DNA of 59,327 bases from Symbiodinium natans (lineage: Eukaryota > Sar > Dinophyceae > Suessiales > Symbiodiniaceae), in NCBI GenBank assembly GCA_905221605.1, contig CAJNDS010002396.1:324501-383827 (forward strand). Reading direction: 5' to 3'. The notes beneath the pieces were generated by a model. The model did no database searches and had not been told where the DNA came from. It worked only from the letters and a program-made list of their open reading frames with translations. This document shows, piece after piece, positions 8,770 through 18,524 of this stretch; position 1 is the first letter of the stretch, and each line of letters starts with the position of its first letter. A program made the translations under genes and the position numbers.

Positions 8770-8868
8770 GCGGTTACGACAATCAGGGACCCCTAATAAT
8801 GACCCCTAAATTCTAGGATCCCCTTATACTAAGGAACCCAATCAGGTACCCCAAATCGTAAACCCCCA
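8770..8868. mobile_element. Family E element, copy 1
   Basis: Starts GGTTACGACAATCAGGGACC and ends TCGTAAACCCCC, short inverted ends. The middle CCCCTTATACTAAGGAACCC is shared with copies at 9103, 18447 and, in part, 18268 and 54438. Confidence 0.7.
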
Positions 8869-8879
8869 ACTGACATGTC

Positions 8880-8925
8880 ACCCTAAACCCGAAACCCTAC
8901 ACCCTAAACCCTAAACCCTACACCC
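8880..8925. repeat. Telomeric C-strand tract
   Basis: CCCTAAA variants left of the island at 8963-9065. Confidence 0.85.
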
Positions 8926-8962
8926 CACGTCGCCTGAGCGTCCCTTTTTTGCTCTTTGAGAG

Positions 8963-9065
8963 GCCTCGCTTTCGCCACCGTTCTACTGGTGGCCGTGGGC
9001 TGCGGAAGCTTGATCTGCCGATTGCACAGTCCTCGGGGCGCTGTGCTTGTGAAAGGAACTCAAAG
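8963..9065 (+). CDS. Candidate exon with a membrane helix
   Basis: A pyrimidine-rich run CCCTTTTTTGCTCTTTGAGAG precedes a G at 8963, a good AG|G acceptor. The exon ends at CAAAG|GTTTAGGG. The frame gives LAFATVLLVAVGCGSLICRL, then HSPRGAVLVKGTQ: a clear hydrophobic helix followed by a basic tail. Incoming phase 1, outgoing phase 2. Bracketed by C-strand (left) and G-strand (right) telomeric tracts. The gene family is not recognised. Confidence 0.45.
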
Positions 9066-9105
9066 GTTTAGGGTTTCGGGTTTAGGGTTTAGGGTTTAGG
9101 GTGTA
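9066..9105. repeat. Telomeric G-strand tract
   Basis: TTTAGGG variants starting exactly at the proposed exon end. Confidence 0.85.
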
Positions 9106-9202
9106 GGAAAATAAGGGGACCCTTTATATAGACCCCCGAAGAGCAGGATTCCCTAATAGTAAGGACCCCAAATCAGGTACCCCCGAATATCATAAACCCC
9201 CA
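9103..9202. mobile_element. Family E element, copy 2
   Basis: AGGAAAATAAGGGGACCC at the left, ATTCCCTAATAGTAAGGACCCC in the middle and ATCATAAACCCCC at the right; about 70-75% like copy 1 and the copy at 18447 by eye. Confidence 0.7.
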
Positions 9203-9440
9203 AATGGCTCCAAATCCGGAAGAAGGGGTCCAGGTAGCCTGTTTAGGGTCAACCCGCAGCCCGAAAAGTCTATAGACCCTGATCGCTGCGCAAGTATACC
9301 CTCAGGGCCCCAATGCTTCCCAAAAGCTCTGGGGGTTTGGACTCAGGGAATAGGTACCCACAGGAACATGCTTAACGTCATATTCGGAATTAAGTCTCAC
9401 AGATTAGGATGCCTTGTTTTTGGGTTGTATCCGGAATTAG

Positions 9441-9496
9441 GGAGTACGGGGCACTCTGGGCGTCTGCTTGCCGAGGATGTGCCTCACTTCGTCCAG
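9441..9496 (+). CDS. Candidate exon
   Basis: Begins after ATTAG|G and ends before GTCCAG. Reads STGHSGRLLAEDVPHFVQ. Family unknown. Confidence 0.28.
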
Positions 9497-9777
9497 GTCC
9501 AGGGTTCGGGTGCAGGCTTTGGCTTGTTTTTTCGGGTTTAGCGGGTGTTTGGTTTGAGGCCCTCAGGTCTCAACCCCAGTCCGAAACTCTCGGTTACCAT
9601 CAAACGACCCAAGGCCCTAAAAGCCTTCAACCCTCATTTCTTAAACGATATCTCTGGGGAAACACATTTTGCCCCTCGATATCTAGCAGCTAGTCAATCT
9701 TCTGTCATTGGTGCCCGTGAGAGACCAACTGGGCCAGAAAAGAAAACCCTAAACCTTAAACCCTAAACCTGTCCGAG

Positions 9778-9845
9778 GCAGTCAGCGCCTGAACAGCCAA
9801 CCAGCGAGCCCTCGAAGAAGAAGGTGAAGTCTGCAGGCCGAGACG
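9778..9845 (+). CDS. Candidate exon with basic Ser/Pro/Lys stretch
   Basis: Begins after GTCCGAG|G and ends before GTGTTTAGGG. Reads QSAPEQPTSEPSKKKVKSAG, resembling a disordered tail with a possible nuclear-localisation stretch. C-strand tract left, G-strand tract right. Confidence 0.4.
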
Positions 9846-10013
9846 GTGTTTAGGGTTTAGGGTCTCTCTAAAGGCTTACCGCTGATATTCTGGCGGGCGG
9901 CACGGGGTTTGGAGGGTTTTGGGGTTTAGGGCTTTTGGGGTTTCTAGGGTTTCAGGGTCGTCAGGGGTTTAGGGCGTTTTGGGGCTTCCGGGTGGAGATG
10001 GAGAGTTTAGGGC

Positions 10014-10057
10014 CCTAACCCTAAACCCTAAACCCTAAACCCTAAACCCTAAACCCT
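10014..10057. repeat. Telomeric C-strand block (CCCTAAA)6
   Basis: Six near-perfect units. Confidence 0.9.
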
Positions 10058-10420
10058 TCTTGAAGCCAGAATCGGCGGTGAAGGGTGCGGAGCTTCGGCT
10101 TAGAGGGCCTAGGCTTTGAATGAAGCTTGCAGTTCGCAAGGGCTTAGGATGATTTAGGGAATTCAAGGTGCAGGGTTTGGGCCTTTAAGGCGCAGGGTCT
10201 TTCAGAGCTAAATTCGCTCAGGGCTTTATATAGGGGCATATGGCTCAGTGTAGAGGTTCAGGGCTTCGGGTTTTGAGGTTCCAAGCAGGCCCTTACATAG
10301 CCTGGCTGTTTTCCTAAACCTTACCTATAGCTTGTGCTTTCTTTTGGTTTTGCTTCGTGGGGTTGAAAAATCCTGACATCTACGCCTGACTGAGCCCTCT
10401 ATGGGAGTGTCGCTTAGGGT

Positions 10421-10530
10421 GCCTAAACCCTAAGCCCTGAACCCTGAACTCTGAACCCTGAACCCTGAACCCTGAACCCTGAACCCTGAACCCTACCTCC
10501 TAACCCTGAACCCTGAACCCCTACTTAGAG
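10421..10530. repeat. (CCCTGAA)n telomere-variant tract
   Basis: About 12 CCCTGAA/CCCTAAA units, the same variant that dominates the satellite at 31-33 kb. Confidence 0.9.
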
Positions 10531-10764
10531 ACTCAAAAACCCAGGAAAACAGGTAGGTCGCTTGCGAGAACCAGGGTTTGGGGAGAGGAGCGTTCCCGAA
10601 AGAAGGGTTTTGCACGATGGGTTGTTAAGGGTTTCCGACAGGTATTTACGGGCTTCCGACGGGTTGATTGCGGGTTCCCAAGAGCTGCAGAATTGTAGAA
10701 CCAGGTTATCGGTTATCCTTGAGAAACCCGGCTTTGAAAACTTTGGCCTCCAAACCAGGTTTCC

Positions 10765-10833
10765 GCGGTTTAGGGTTAAGGGTTTAGGGTTTAGGGTTTA
10801 GGGTTTAGGGTTTAGGGTTTAGGGTTTAGGGCT
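10765..10833. repeat. Telomeric G-strand block
   Basis: About nine TTTAGGG units. Confidence 0.9.
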
Positions 10834-10890
10834 TTTTCTTAGGTTCTTGGTTCTCTAGGTAAGCCTTCGGTGGAAGGGGAGGGGGCGCAG

Positions 10891-10976
10891 GCCACTCGAA
10901 TGCCTCAGATCACGAGGGCAGGCGCCCCTGGTTCCGCTGGCGCTGGCGGAGAAACACCACGGAGGCCTCGTGGGGG
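10891..10976 (+). CDS. Candidate exon, Gly/Ala/Arg-rich
   Basis: Begins after GGCGCAG|G and ends before GTGTCA. Reads ATRMPQITRAGAPGSAGAGG, then ETPRRPRG. It lies between two G-strand blocks, not the usual C/G pair. Confidence 0.33.
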
Positions 10977-10981
10977 GTGTC

Positions 10982-11032
10982 AAAAAGGGTTTAGGGTTTA
11001 GGGTTTAGGGTTTAGGGTTTAGGGTTTAGGGT
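10982..11032. repeat. Telomeric G-strand block
   Basis: Seven near-perfect TTTAGGG units. Confidence 0.9.
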
Positions 11033-11208
11033 TGTTGGGTGTTTGGGCTTTACAGGGCTTAATAAGGGTGGCTTTATAGGACTCAGGGAGTGACCTCGGG
11101 AGAAGCCTTCTTAAGGAAAACGTGTCCCTGTCTTTGGGCATATTAGGTTACTCGAGGTAGGCTTTTTTGGTTTGGGCATTGTGATCCCACAGCCCTACTT
11201 GTAAGATC

Positions 11209-11239
11209 ATGGGTGGCAAGAAAGAAGATAAGCGTGCAA
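11209..11239 (+). CDS. Candidate start exon
   Basis: ATG at 11209 opens MGGKKEDKRA before GTACTC. The Met-Gly start could be a myristoylation site, but the stretch is too short for a family call. Confidence 0.25.
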
Positions 11240-11434
11240 GTACTCGGTTTTCGGGTTTAGCCCACCTTCTTCCTCCTCTCTCCATCATCATCAGATAGGG
11301 TAAGTGTGTTGGGCTACTATTCTGTCCCTATTGGTGTTTTACTAAACCCTAACCTGTCAACCCCAAACCCTTTACCAGAAACGCTACATCATCCATAACC
11401 CCCCTTCAAAGCCCTTTCGCTTGGTGAGTGGCAG

Positions 11435-11478
11435 GTGCCCCCAGAGGTGCTCTTGCACCTTTCCTTGCAAGCTGCCGG
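11435..11478 (+). CDS. Candidate short exon
   Basis: Begins after GTGGCAG|G and ends where GTTCAGGG begins. Reads VPPEVLLHLSLQAA. Degenerate telomeric G-strand repeat follows. Confidence 0.3.
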
Positions 11479-11626
11479 GTTCAGGGTTGGGTTTACGGTT
11501 TAGGGTTTAGGGTTTGTTTAGGGCCAGGCGAGTCGAGAGTTTATTGTGCTTGATGTGTCCAGCGTATGGGGGTGGGCGTAGAGATGAGATGGTTTTAGGC
11601 CCGTGTGTTTTGTTGTTTGGGAGCCC

Positions 11627-11654
11627 GGGGGGGGGGGGGGGGGGGGGGGGGGGG
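11627..11654. repeat. Poly-G run of 28
   Basis: The longest G homopolymer in the window. Confidence 0.95.
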
Positions 11655-11722
11655 AGGGCCTTCAGGTTTCAAGATGTTGGTTCTTGGGCTTGGGTTTTGG
11701 GGCTCAGGGCAAGGTTTTGACT

Positions 11723-11788
11723 GGAGAGGTGCACCGGGAGAAGGAGACACTTCGCATGCATCGTCAGCGCGAGCGCGTTCGACTTTGA
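11723..11788 (+). CDS. Candidate terminal exon A
   Basis: Reads GEVHREKETLRMHRQRERVR and ends in TGA (11786-11788). Highly charged and helical. It competes with exon B at 11829-11892, which is open in another frame. Confidence 0.3.
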   Translation, partial: GEVHREKETLRMHRQRERVRL

Positions 11789-11828
11789 TCCTTAACCAAA
11801 AAGCAACGATCCAAGTCACCTCTTCACA

Positions 11829-11892
11829 GAAATATGAGCGGACCATTCGCGTTCCCACGAACCCCAACAGCTACCGTACCGACACCCTCTGA
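11829..11892 (+). CDS. Candidate terminal exon B
   Basis: Follows CTCTTCACAG|A and reads KYERTIRVPTNPNSYRTDTL before TGA at 11890-11892. Protein-like; family unknown. Confidence 0.33.
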
Positions 11893-12298
11893 GGCAGCTC
11901 GACGTGCAGGGGCAGGGACCTGAGTGCAACCATGGGCGCGGGAGGAGCCCGGGGGGTTTAGCTTGTTGCCACCCCGTAGGATTTCTGACGAATAGAGTCC
12001 CTCTATCGCTTTGCGCTAAGACATTGCCAACAAAAACGCCTTAAACCCCAAACCCTGGACCCCTAAACACAAAAAAGTGGGGCAACACAACGGGGTTCCA
12101 ACCTTAAGAATACTTTCAGGCACCGGGTCGAGGTGACAAAGCTCTGGGTGTAGAGTTTAGGATTGAGGGCTTTAGGGTTCTAATTTGCAACCTCCAGGCA
12201 CTGTGCCTTCCGCGGTCCAAATCGCACTCCACCCCCCCCCCCCTTTCAAGGGTCCCTCTTTGCGTGTCTCATGGAATGCTTTTGGCGTGCTCTTAGAG

Positions 12299-12360
12299 TC
12301 TTGGTAGCCCAGCGGTGCCCTAGGTTACCCTTGTTATCATATAGATACTGGGCCACCAAG
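12299..12360. mobile_element. Family C inverted-repeat element, copy 1 (short)
   Basis: CTTGGTAGCCCAGCGGTGCC at the left faces GATACTGGGCCACCAAG at the right. The ends give CTTG|GTAGCC and CCAAG|G, both splice-like. The surrounding frame (MECFWRALRVL before, GWSWGTLEVILVL after) stays open with or without the element, which is consistent with a removable insert but may be chance. Confidence 0.65.
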
Positions 12361-12860
12361 GGGTGGTCTTGGGGTACGCTTGAAGTGATACTTGTATTGG
12401 TCCTACACTTTGTTTTGGAATCTACGCTGAGGCATGGTCAATGCCACAATCACAATCCATAGCAGTAAGCCTATTTGTTGAAGGTATGGCATCTTGCGGT
12501 CACCGGCCATGCTCGACATCAACGGAGGTCCTTGTAGAACCCCAGATGCCCAAACATCGTCCTGACCCCGCCGGAGCCCTACTCCTCATCACACCCTGAA
12601 CACCTTGGAGGAAAACAGCGTCCTAGTTAGCACGAATGAATGAATGAAGGCATATTCCGAACGAATATACCTTTTGTTGCAGGAAAGATGGGGTATTCTC
12701 CAAAATATGGACACCTTGTGGGGTCCTGAAAAAAAGCAACCCCTAATATTTCGGGTACCCAAAAGGGGATGATCATTTTGAGAACTCGCCATATTCGGTT
12801 ACTCAAGGTACGCCCGCAAAGAACTCCAAAGCCCTGAGCCGTTCCCGAGGCTGCCCAACA
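12361..12860. other. No supported gene
   Basis: Unique sequence with scattered stops; GGTTACTCAAGG at about 12798 echoes short motifs at 11140, 20150 and 56838. Confidence 0.35.
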
Positions 12861-12865
12861 CGGAG

Positions 12866-12926
12866 ATGGCAAAGAAACCATCCCCGCCCAAGGCTCCGAC
12901 ATGGGGGGCGGGGGAGAGACTTCAGG
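12866..12926 (+). CDS. Candidate start exon
   Basis: ATG directly after ACACGGAG opens MAKKPSPPKAPTWGAGERLQ and ends before GTTTAGGG. Codons are GC-rich. It could be a first exon of an unrecognised gene. Confidence 0.35.
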
Positions 12927-12999
12927 GTTTAGGGTTTCAGGGCCCCTGAACCCTACAGGACGTATAAGCATAGAACCCGAGAACTTAGCCCTAAACCCT

Positions 13000-13632
13000 C
13001 AATGCTAAACCTTGGCCTTTGTTGAGGCTTTTAGGCCTTTGGGTCTTTTGGGTTAACATTTTGGGCGGTTCGGGACGTCTGTTCTCAAAGGCCCACTTAC
13101 AAATTGACTTTTGGAACAACCCATATGACTAGCAGCTGTTGCTTGTCGCGCGTGCTATGGAGTCGACAGGTGATCCGCATCCTTCAGTATCATTCTCTCT
13201 CCGGGGCTGCGATGTGTGTAGGGACTTGGACATGGAATGGGGTGGCAAACCTCAACACAGGGGGTTAGGTGCAGGGTCTGGCTTCTTTTTGTCTTTCAGG
13301 GTCTAGCAAAGGCGGAGATAGCCCGAAGCCCTAAGCTTTATGCTGGCGGATTGAGCCCTAAACTCTAAAACCTAAACTGAGCTCCGGGGCCTGAAGACGG
13401 AAAGTTCTTCTTGGCGCCGAGATTGAGGTGTCTACGGGGGGAAGAGGCTGAGAATTGGTTCGGGGTTTACGATTTTGGGGTCTAAGGTTTCGGGCTTCAG
13501 CTTGCTCATGCATGGAGGCTCGAGCCTTGGCGTCGCGTGAACGAATGATGACTTGTATGAGCATTGGGTATAAGGATGCTGTGAGTACCGCGTGCGAGGG
13601 TGAAGTGTCTTTCGTGTTAGGCCTTTGACTGT
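13000..13632. other. Upstream region of the RCC1-like gene
   Basis: No ORF or repeat supported. TTTCGTGTTAG|G at about 13620 is a possible trans-splice acceptor for the gene at 13696. No relict spliced-leader sequence was seen, so retroposition is not supported. Confidence 0.3.
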
Positions 13633-13695
13633 GTGACTTCACTAGTGATTCGTGGACGTAGGTCAAGAGTCGAGACTTGCCCTGTACATATCGAG

Positions 13696-14991
13696 ATGTT
13701 GTCAATGTCTATCCATATCGGGTTGCTGAGCGGGCATGCCTGCATTGTGGAGATCAGCTCGGGCGAGTCTGTGGCGGAGCTCAGACGGAAGGCGCAACGC
13801 CAGCTGAGAAACGGAGTCAGTGCTCTTGTGGATGCCTCCGGAAGGATGTTGAAGGAGCACGAATCCATCAGCGAGACCGGCCTCTCCGATGGTTGCAGAG
13901 TCACTGCTACCATAAGCCACATCAAGCTGATGGGCACCAGATTGTGCAAGGAGTTTGCTTTGATCCGCCCGGACGGGACAGTGCTCACCTGGGGGGCCAC
14001 ACTCGGGCAAAAAAAACACAAGCCCCTACACGAAGTACAGCATGTCGCTGCTTCAATTGGGGCATTTGCGGCAGTGCAGGCAGATGGCAGCGTCATCTCC
14101 TGGGGGGAGCCTTGGGCCGGCAGTGACAGCTCTTCCGTCCAGGGGCAGCTGCAACACGCGAGGACGGTGAGCGCCGCAAGCGCTGCGTTTGCTGCTGTCA
14201 CCAACACCGGCACAGTCGTAACTTGGGGTGCGAAGAGTGCAGGGGGTGATAGCCAGTCCGTCGCGCAACAGCTGACAGGCGTGGTGGAAGTTGTGTCATC
14301 GTGGTCGGCCTTTGCTGCAATACGAGACGACGGCTCTGTGGTGACTTGGGGTGATGAATATCGCGGTGGGGATATCCGGCCAGTGCAGAACGAGCTGCGG
14401 AACGTGCGTCACGTGGCAGCCACCGCGATGTCCTTTGCAGCACTTCGTCAGGATGGCTGCGTGGTGACCTGGGGTGAGGAATGGTCTGGTGGTGATAGCT
14501 CGGAGGTCGCAGCTGACCTCGTACGTATACGAGCCATCGTAGCGTCACATCGAGCTTTTGCTGCGATCACGGCGGAGGGCAAGGTTGTGACCTGGGGAGA
14601 TGTGGACAGTGGCGGGTGTTGCAGCCGTGTTGAGCATCGGCTACACTCCGTGCGCCAAGTTTGCGCGACGGACAAGGCGTTTGCTGCCGTGCGCGAGGAC
14701 GGTCAAGTCGTCTCCTGGGGGCACGCTGCATGTGGTGGCTGTAGCTCGCAAGTTCAGTCGCAGCTACAGAATGTTACACAAATTGCAGCTTCCAGGTTCG
14801 CTTTTGCAGCTTTGCGCTCCGATGGAACAGTTGTTACCTGGGGTAATCCACGTTTCGGCGGCGATAGCAGCCTGCTGCAAACTTGTCTTACTGACGTGCT
14901 GGAAGTACATGCGGCTCAGTCGACCGGAGGCAATTCAGTGTACTACAAGCAGCTGAAAGCTCTAGCAAGACGCGGTGAGTGCGTGATGTGA
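13696..14991 (+). CDS. Ubiquitin-like/RCC1-repeat protein (HERC2-like repeats)
   Basis: 431 codons from the ATG at 13696; an in-frame ATG at 13633 would add 21 residues without domain support. Residues ~1-72 resemble the ubiquitin-like head of dinoflagellate RCC1-type proteins (VEISSGESVAELRRKAQRQL, then LSDGCRVTA). Residues ~85-415 hold eight repeats of about 41 residues, each with a DGxVVTWG-type core (for example FAAIRDDGSVVTWGDEYRGG), which form RCC1-like blades. Such proteins are greatly expanded in Symbiodiniaceae and are often named HERC2- or RCC1-like; no HECT ligase domain follows here. The body is a single uninterrupted exon. The stop at 14989 is preceded by CGCG|GTGAGT at 14975, a good splice donor, so the last residues may be intronic and the real C-terminus may lie downstream, where another repeat remnant sits (15127-15320). 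Function in this organism is unknown. Confidence 0.85.
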   Translation: MLSMSIHIGLLSGHACIVEISSGESVAELRRKAQRQLRNGVSALVDASGRMLKEHESISETGLSDGCRVTATISHIKLMGTRLCKEFALIRPDGTVLTWGATLGQKKHKPLHEVQHVAASIGAFAAVQADGSVISWGEPWAGSDSSSVQGQLQHARTVSAASAAFAAVTNTGTVVTWGAKSAGGDSQSVAQQLTGVVEVVSSWSAFAAIRDDGSVVTWGDEYRGGDIRPVQNELRNVRHVAATAMSFAALRQDGCVVTWGEEWSGGDSSEVAADLVRIRAIVASHRAFAAITAEGKVVTWGDVDSGGCCSRVEHRLHSVRQVCATDKAFAAVREDGQVVSWGHAACGGCSSQVQSQLQNVTQIAASRFAFAALRSDGTVVTWGNPRFGGDSSLLQTCLTDVLEVHAAQSTGGNSVYYKQLKALARRGECVM

Positions 14992-15126
14992 TGGGCATAT
15001 ACCCGATACAGTTGCCGTTGTCGGTAGGCAAATGTCGTAGCTAGTGGGTGCAGGTTCATGTGGCAAGCATGTCTTATGTGGCTGACTAGCATCCGTTCAT
15101 ATCTGCACCGCCACATGGAGCAGTTG

Positions 15127-15320
15127 AGAGAGTTGAGATGCAAGCAGCCAGCTGAGGTGCGCATTCTCCGCCCTGTTGGCAGATGGAGATGTCATCACCT
15201 GGGGGGAGCTTCGGCATGGTGAAGATGTCGTGGAATACCGCTGGCAGAGTCTAAAGGATGTACATAGTCTTCAGGTGGTTCCAGCTTTGCTGCTGCCTTA
15301 GTCCGAAAGGCAAAGACCAC
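15127..15320 (+). pseudogene. Decayed or spliced extra RCC1 repeat
   Basis: CAFSALL then ADGDVITWGELRHGEDVVE is an RCC1 repeat core in one frame. The preceding piece (VERVEMQAAS) and the following piece (GSSFAAALVRKAK) of the same repeat lie in other frames, with stops between. The repeat therefore continues the gene at 13696 but is frameshifted; it is either a degenerating 3' end or a mis-read exon. Confidence 0.6.
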
Positions 15321-15730
15321 TCATTGCTTCGAAGGAAAAATGTGTGCGTCGATTTTGACCACTTCAAGATGCAAAGCCAATGTGGACTGCCAAGCAATCG
15401 CCTCTTCCGAAGCCTATCCAAGAGATGTCACTGATGCCACACACTGAAGACCGCAGAAGCGTTCCTCTCGATCCTCGACATAACTCCGGTGCCCCGCTGG
15501 CGTACGCCATTTCCAGTCAAACTGATGACATGACGATAAGCCATCCTGAACAGCTCATCAAGTCTTAGGGTCTTCAACTGGAGATTCCATGAGACCCAAC
15601 ACAGCCCCTGGCCTGGTTTAAAGTCGGAGCCCGCAGAACATGCCGGGAAAACCCAACACCTCATGCATTGAGGATTCGTGGTCATAGCATTCCCTCCCCT
15701 GTAGGATGTAAAACATCCCTTGCTAGGCTG
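15321..15730. other. No recognised gene
   Basis: Unique sequence downstream of the RCC1 remnant. One open frame (15380-15565) has no recognisable motif. Confidence 0.35.
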
Positions 15731-15747
15731 GCCTACAGAACGTCAGC

Positions 15748-15833
15748 ATCAAACTGCCTCTGCCGAACGCCACACGGCCACCGCGGTGGCTGCGCACCTG
15801 GTCTGGCACATGACCTCCAGGGTTCGTACCTGT
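15748..15833 (+). CDS. Candidate exon
   Basis: After GTCAG|C the frame reads AERHTATAVAAHLVWHMTSR. Ends uncertain. Family unknown. Confidence 0.25.
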
Positions 15834-15859
15834 CCTTGTGTGAGGCTTAGGGCACCTTG

Positions 15860-16734
15860 GGGGCCATGTTCCGGTGTCAAGGCGGCCTAATCTTCGTGAT
15901 CCATCCTCCCCAGCAGGACCAACTGGACCAATTCGATGACTGGTGCGTGCACTTGTGCGCTGGAGGTTGAGTTGAAGGGAAAGGGGGCATGAATTCTTTG
16001 AACCTAAAGATCTTGAGCTTGACACGGTGAGGTCGCCGACACAAGCAGCATGTACCGGCAAACGAGCTTCTTGGCCGTGCTTGGAGCGATTCGGGGTTGC
16101 TTAGTTTCTTAAGCTTCAGGGAGGTTATTTGGACCCTTGTCTGAATCTGCTCTTTGTAGAAGACTTTTGGAGTTTGTGAGTTCCGACGATATAGGCGGGC
16201 GGTATATACAAGGGCCCCCAGGCATGCATAAGAGAGCCTTTCAAACCTAAACCCTCACTCAGACTGGACTGAGTCATGGAGTTTCTGTGCTCTTGAGGCT
16301 TTATGCCTAGGACCAGCGATGCCCCTTCTCGCGTACTTGGGGGCTATATTCCCAGGCTGCCGGGGAATCTAATGCAGAAGCCTCAAGAACTATCTTCCTG
16401 AGAAGACCCATACGAACTGATAGGAACCTCCCCAAATACTCGTTTTTTTCTTTTTTTTATCAAGTGGGTTTCCAACCGTTTCTAGCCCCAAACCCAGCCC
16501 TAATCCCTACATTGGCCCCTATACTAGATGTCAGGTCACACACGGTCACAGCTCAAGCATCCTCCGCAGTTCTTGGTGCTCGGCCGACTAGAACCAAGAA
16601 TCTACCCGAACTCATATTCAAGCTGTGTTAGGATGACATCTCTCTATCCATCTAGAGAGAAGATTTTGTATTATAAAATATTATATATACAGAAGGACCC
16701 ATAATTAAGGGCACAGACTAGGGGCTCATAATAC
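15860..16734. other. No supported gene
   Basis: Unique sequence with stops in all frames. A T-rich stretch lies at 16440-16460 and an AT-rich stretch at 16665-16690. Confidence 0.35.
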
Positions 16735-16803
16735 CATAAACCCTACACCCTAAACCCTAAACCCTAAATCTTGCACCCTAAACCCTAAACCCTAAAACCT
16801 ACG
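16735..16803. repeat. Telomeric C-strand tract
   Basis: CCCTAAA variants left of the exon at 16827. Confidence 0.85.
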
Positions 16804-16826
16804 CTTGCGAACCCCAAAGCCACCAG

Positions 16827-16895
16827 GAGCTCGAGGAGTTCCCACGCAGGCTCCCGAGCAACCTCTGCGATTATGCTGCTCGGAGCGATGCTCAG
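16827..16895 (+). CDS. Candidate exon
   Basis: Begins after CCACCAG|G and ends before GTCTGA. Reads ELEEFPRRLPSNLCDYAARS, then DAQ; protein-like. C-strand tract left, a long G-strand variant array right. Confidence 0.42.
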
Positions 16896-16977
16896 GTCTG
16901 AAGGTCTTACTTAAGGTCTTAGGGGTTTCGGATTTAGGGTTTAGGGCTTCGGGTTTAGGGTGTAGGGGTTTGGGGTT

Positions 16978-17145
16978 TAGGGTTTAGGGGTTTAGGGGTT
17001 TAGGGGTTTAGGGGTTTAGGGGTTTAGGGGTTTAGGGGTTTAGGGGTTTAGGGGTTTAGGGGTTTAGCGGTGTAAGGGTTTAGGGGTTTAGGGGTTTAGG
17101 GGTTTAGGGGTTTAGGGTTTATAGGGTTTAGGGTTTAGGGGTATA
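16978..17145. repeat. (GGGGTTTA)n, 8-bp telomere-variant array
   Basis: About 16 copies of the 8-mer GGGGTTTA with few errors, a homogenised variant rather than decayed TTTAGGG. Confidence 0.93.
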
Positions 17146-17149
17146 GGGG

Positions 17150-17815
17150 TGTCGGGGTTTAAGGTCTGGGGTTTAAAGGGGTTTGGAGGTTGGCAAGTTT
17201 AGGGATCCACCCTGGGGGTTTGGGTTGAAAGGGGTTTGGGATTTATTTTTTTGGCAAGGTTTAGGGATTGTATCTGGGGGACTATGATTCAGCGTGCTTT
17301 GCAATTACTTGGAAGTGGCTTCAAACATCCCAATATGATGCCCCTCACCCTAGAACCAGCTCTTGCAACTCTAGCTTCCCTACTTATGACCCCAACTTCT
17401 GCTTCCCAACCCCAGTATGGGTTGGGGTGGTGTAGGGTTTAGAGGTTTAGGGTTTTGGGTTTAGGGTTTAGGGGTTAGGGTTTTGTGTTCAGTGGCTCAG
17501 GATTTCCTGGTCTTGGGGTATGCTCTAATTGCAGGATTTCCCTGAGGCCTTAAACCCTCAACCCCCAAGCTTTAACTCCTGAACCTAAACCTCTACACGA
17601 TAAATCCTGAACCCTTTATAAACCCTTTAAAGCCTTAGAACCCTTTAAACCCTTAAGACACTTGAAACCCTTCAAACCCTTTAACACACTTCAAACCCCT
17701 CAAACGCTTAGAACCCTTTGCTCCTTTTAGGCCCCAAACACACAGACCCCTAAACCCTAAACCCTAAACCCTAAACCCTAAAAACACCCTAAACCCTGAA
17801 CCCCAAAAAGGCAAA
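17150..17815. other. Telomere-variant rich, no gene
   Basis: G-strand variants at 17150-17240 and 17430-17480, then C-strand variants at 17545-17800 including perfect CCCTAAA at 17752-17784. No supported exon between. Confidence 0.5.
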
Positions 17816-17824
17816 GCACCGTAG

Positions 17825-17913
17825 ACTACTGGATCGACTGGTGGGGCCGATGGGCTGAGCGCTTGGGCTTACGCGAAGAGCTGATGAAGGAGCTCACCAC
17901 AAAAGGGAGAGGG
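17825..17913 (+). CDS. Candidate exon, Trp-rich
   Basis: Begins after ACCGTAG|A and ends before GTGTAGGGG. 29 full codons read YWIDWWGRWAERLGLREELM, then KELTTKGR, with very coding-like codon use. C-strand repeats left, G-rich repeat right. One of the strongest single islands; family not recognised. Confidence 0.45.
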
Positions 17914-17922
17914 GTGTAGGGG

Positions 17923-17955
17923 TGGGGGGGGGGGGGGCGGGGGGGTGGGGGGGAT
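17923..17955. repeat. Poly-G rich tract
   Basis: G runs broken by a few other bases. Confidence 0.85.
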
Positions 17956-18267
17956 GTAGGATTTAGGGCTTGCGCTTTCGGATGCAGGGTTATTTAGCGT
18001 ATGAAAGTATAGTATAAGGACAGACGTCAACAGGGTCTATGGGTGTAATTGGGTATAGGGATTTGAAACGCACTATAAAGCGTACCCCAACCTCTAAAAG
18101 TGGAACCACCCAGAAGCCTAGCCTTAAAAGTCTAAACCCATATCTTAGTTGACATCTTTCAAGCGCATCAGGCTTTGAAAGGCTGAGCCTCCGTGTGAGT
18201 GGTCTTAGAGTTTCGGGTTGAGGGCTTTGATGCGGCAATATGTAGATAGTTCTTTGAAGTAGGGTCC

Positions 18268-18330
18268 GTTTTTGAGTCCCCTACCTAATACGGCACCCTT
18301 ATAACAAGGACCCCCAAAAGTGACCCTAAT
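18268..18330. mobile_element. Family E fragment
   Basis: CACCCTTATAACAAGGACCC matches the family E middle; ends not clear. Confidence 0.4.
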
Positions 18331-18446
18331 TTAGAGAACTACCCATGTGCTGCTGCTCTTAGCTCGCCTTTTTTTGAGAGTAGGTTTTGCCTTGCTGCCT
18401 TCCAAAATTGGACTATTTGGTGGACAACCTTGTGTATGTGAATGCG

Positions 18447-18520
18447 GGGGGTTTACGAAAATAAGGGACCCCCAATATAGACCCCAATTACTAGCATTCC
18501 CTTCATAATAAGGAGTCCAA
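18447..18520. mobile_element. Family E element, copy 3
   Basis: GGGTTTACGAAAATAAGGGA then ATTCCCTTCATAATAAGGAG; right end degenerate. Confidence 0.6.
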
Positions 18521-18524
18521 GCCC

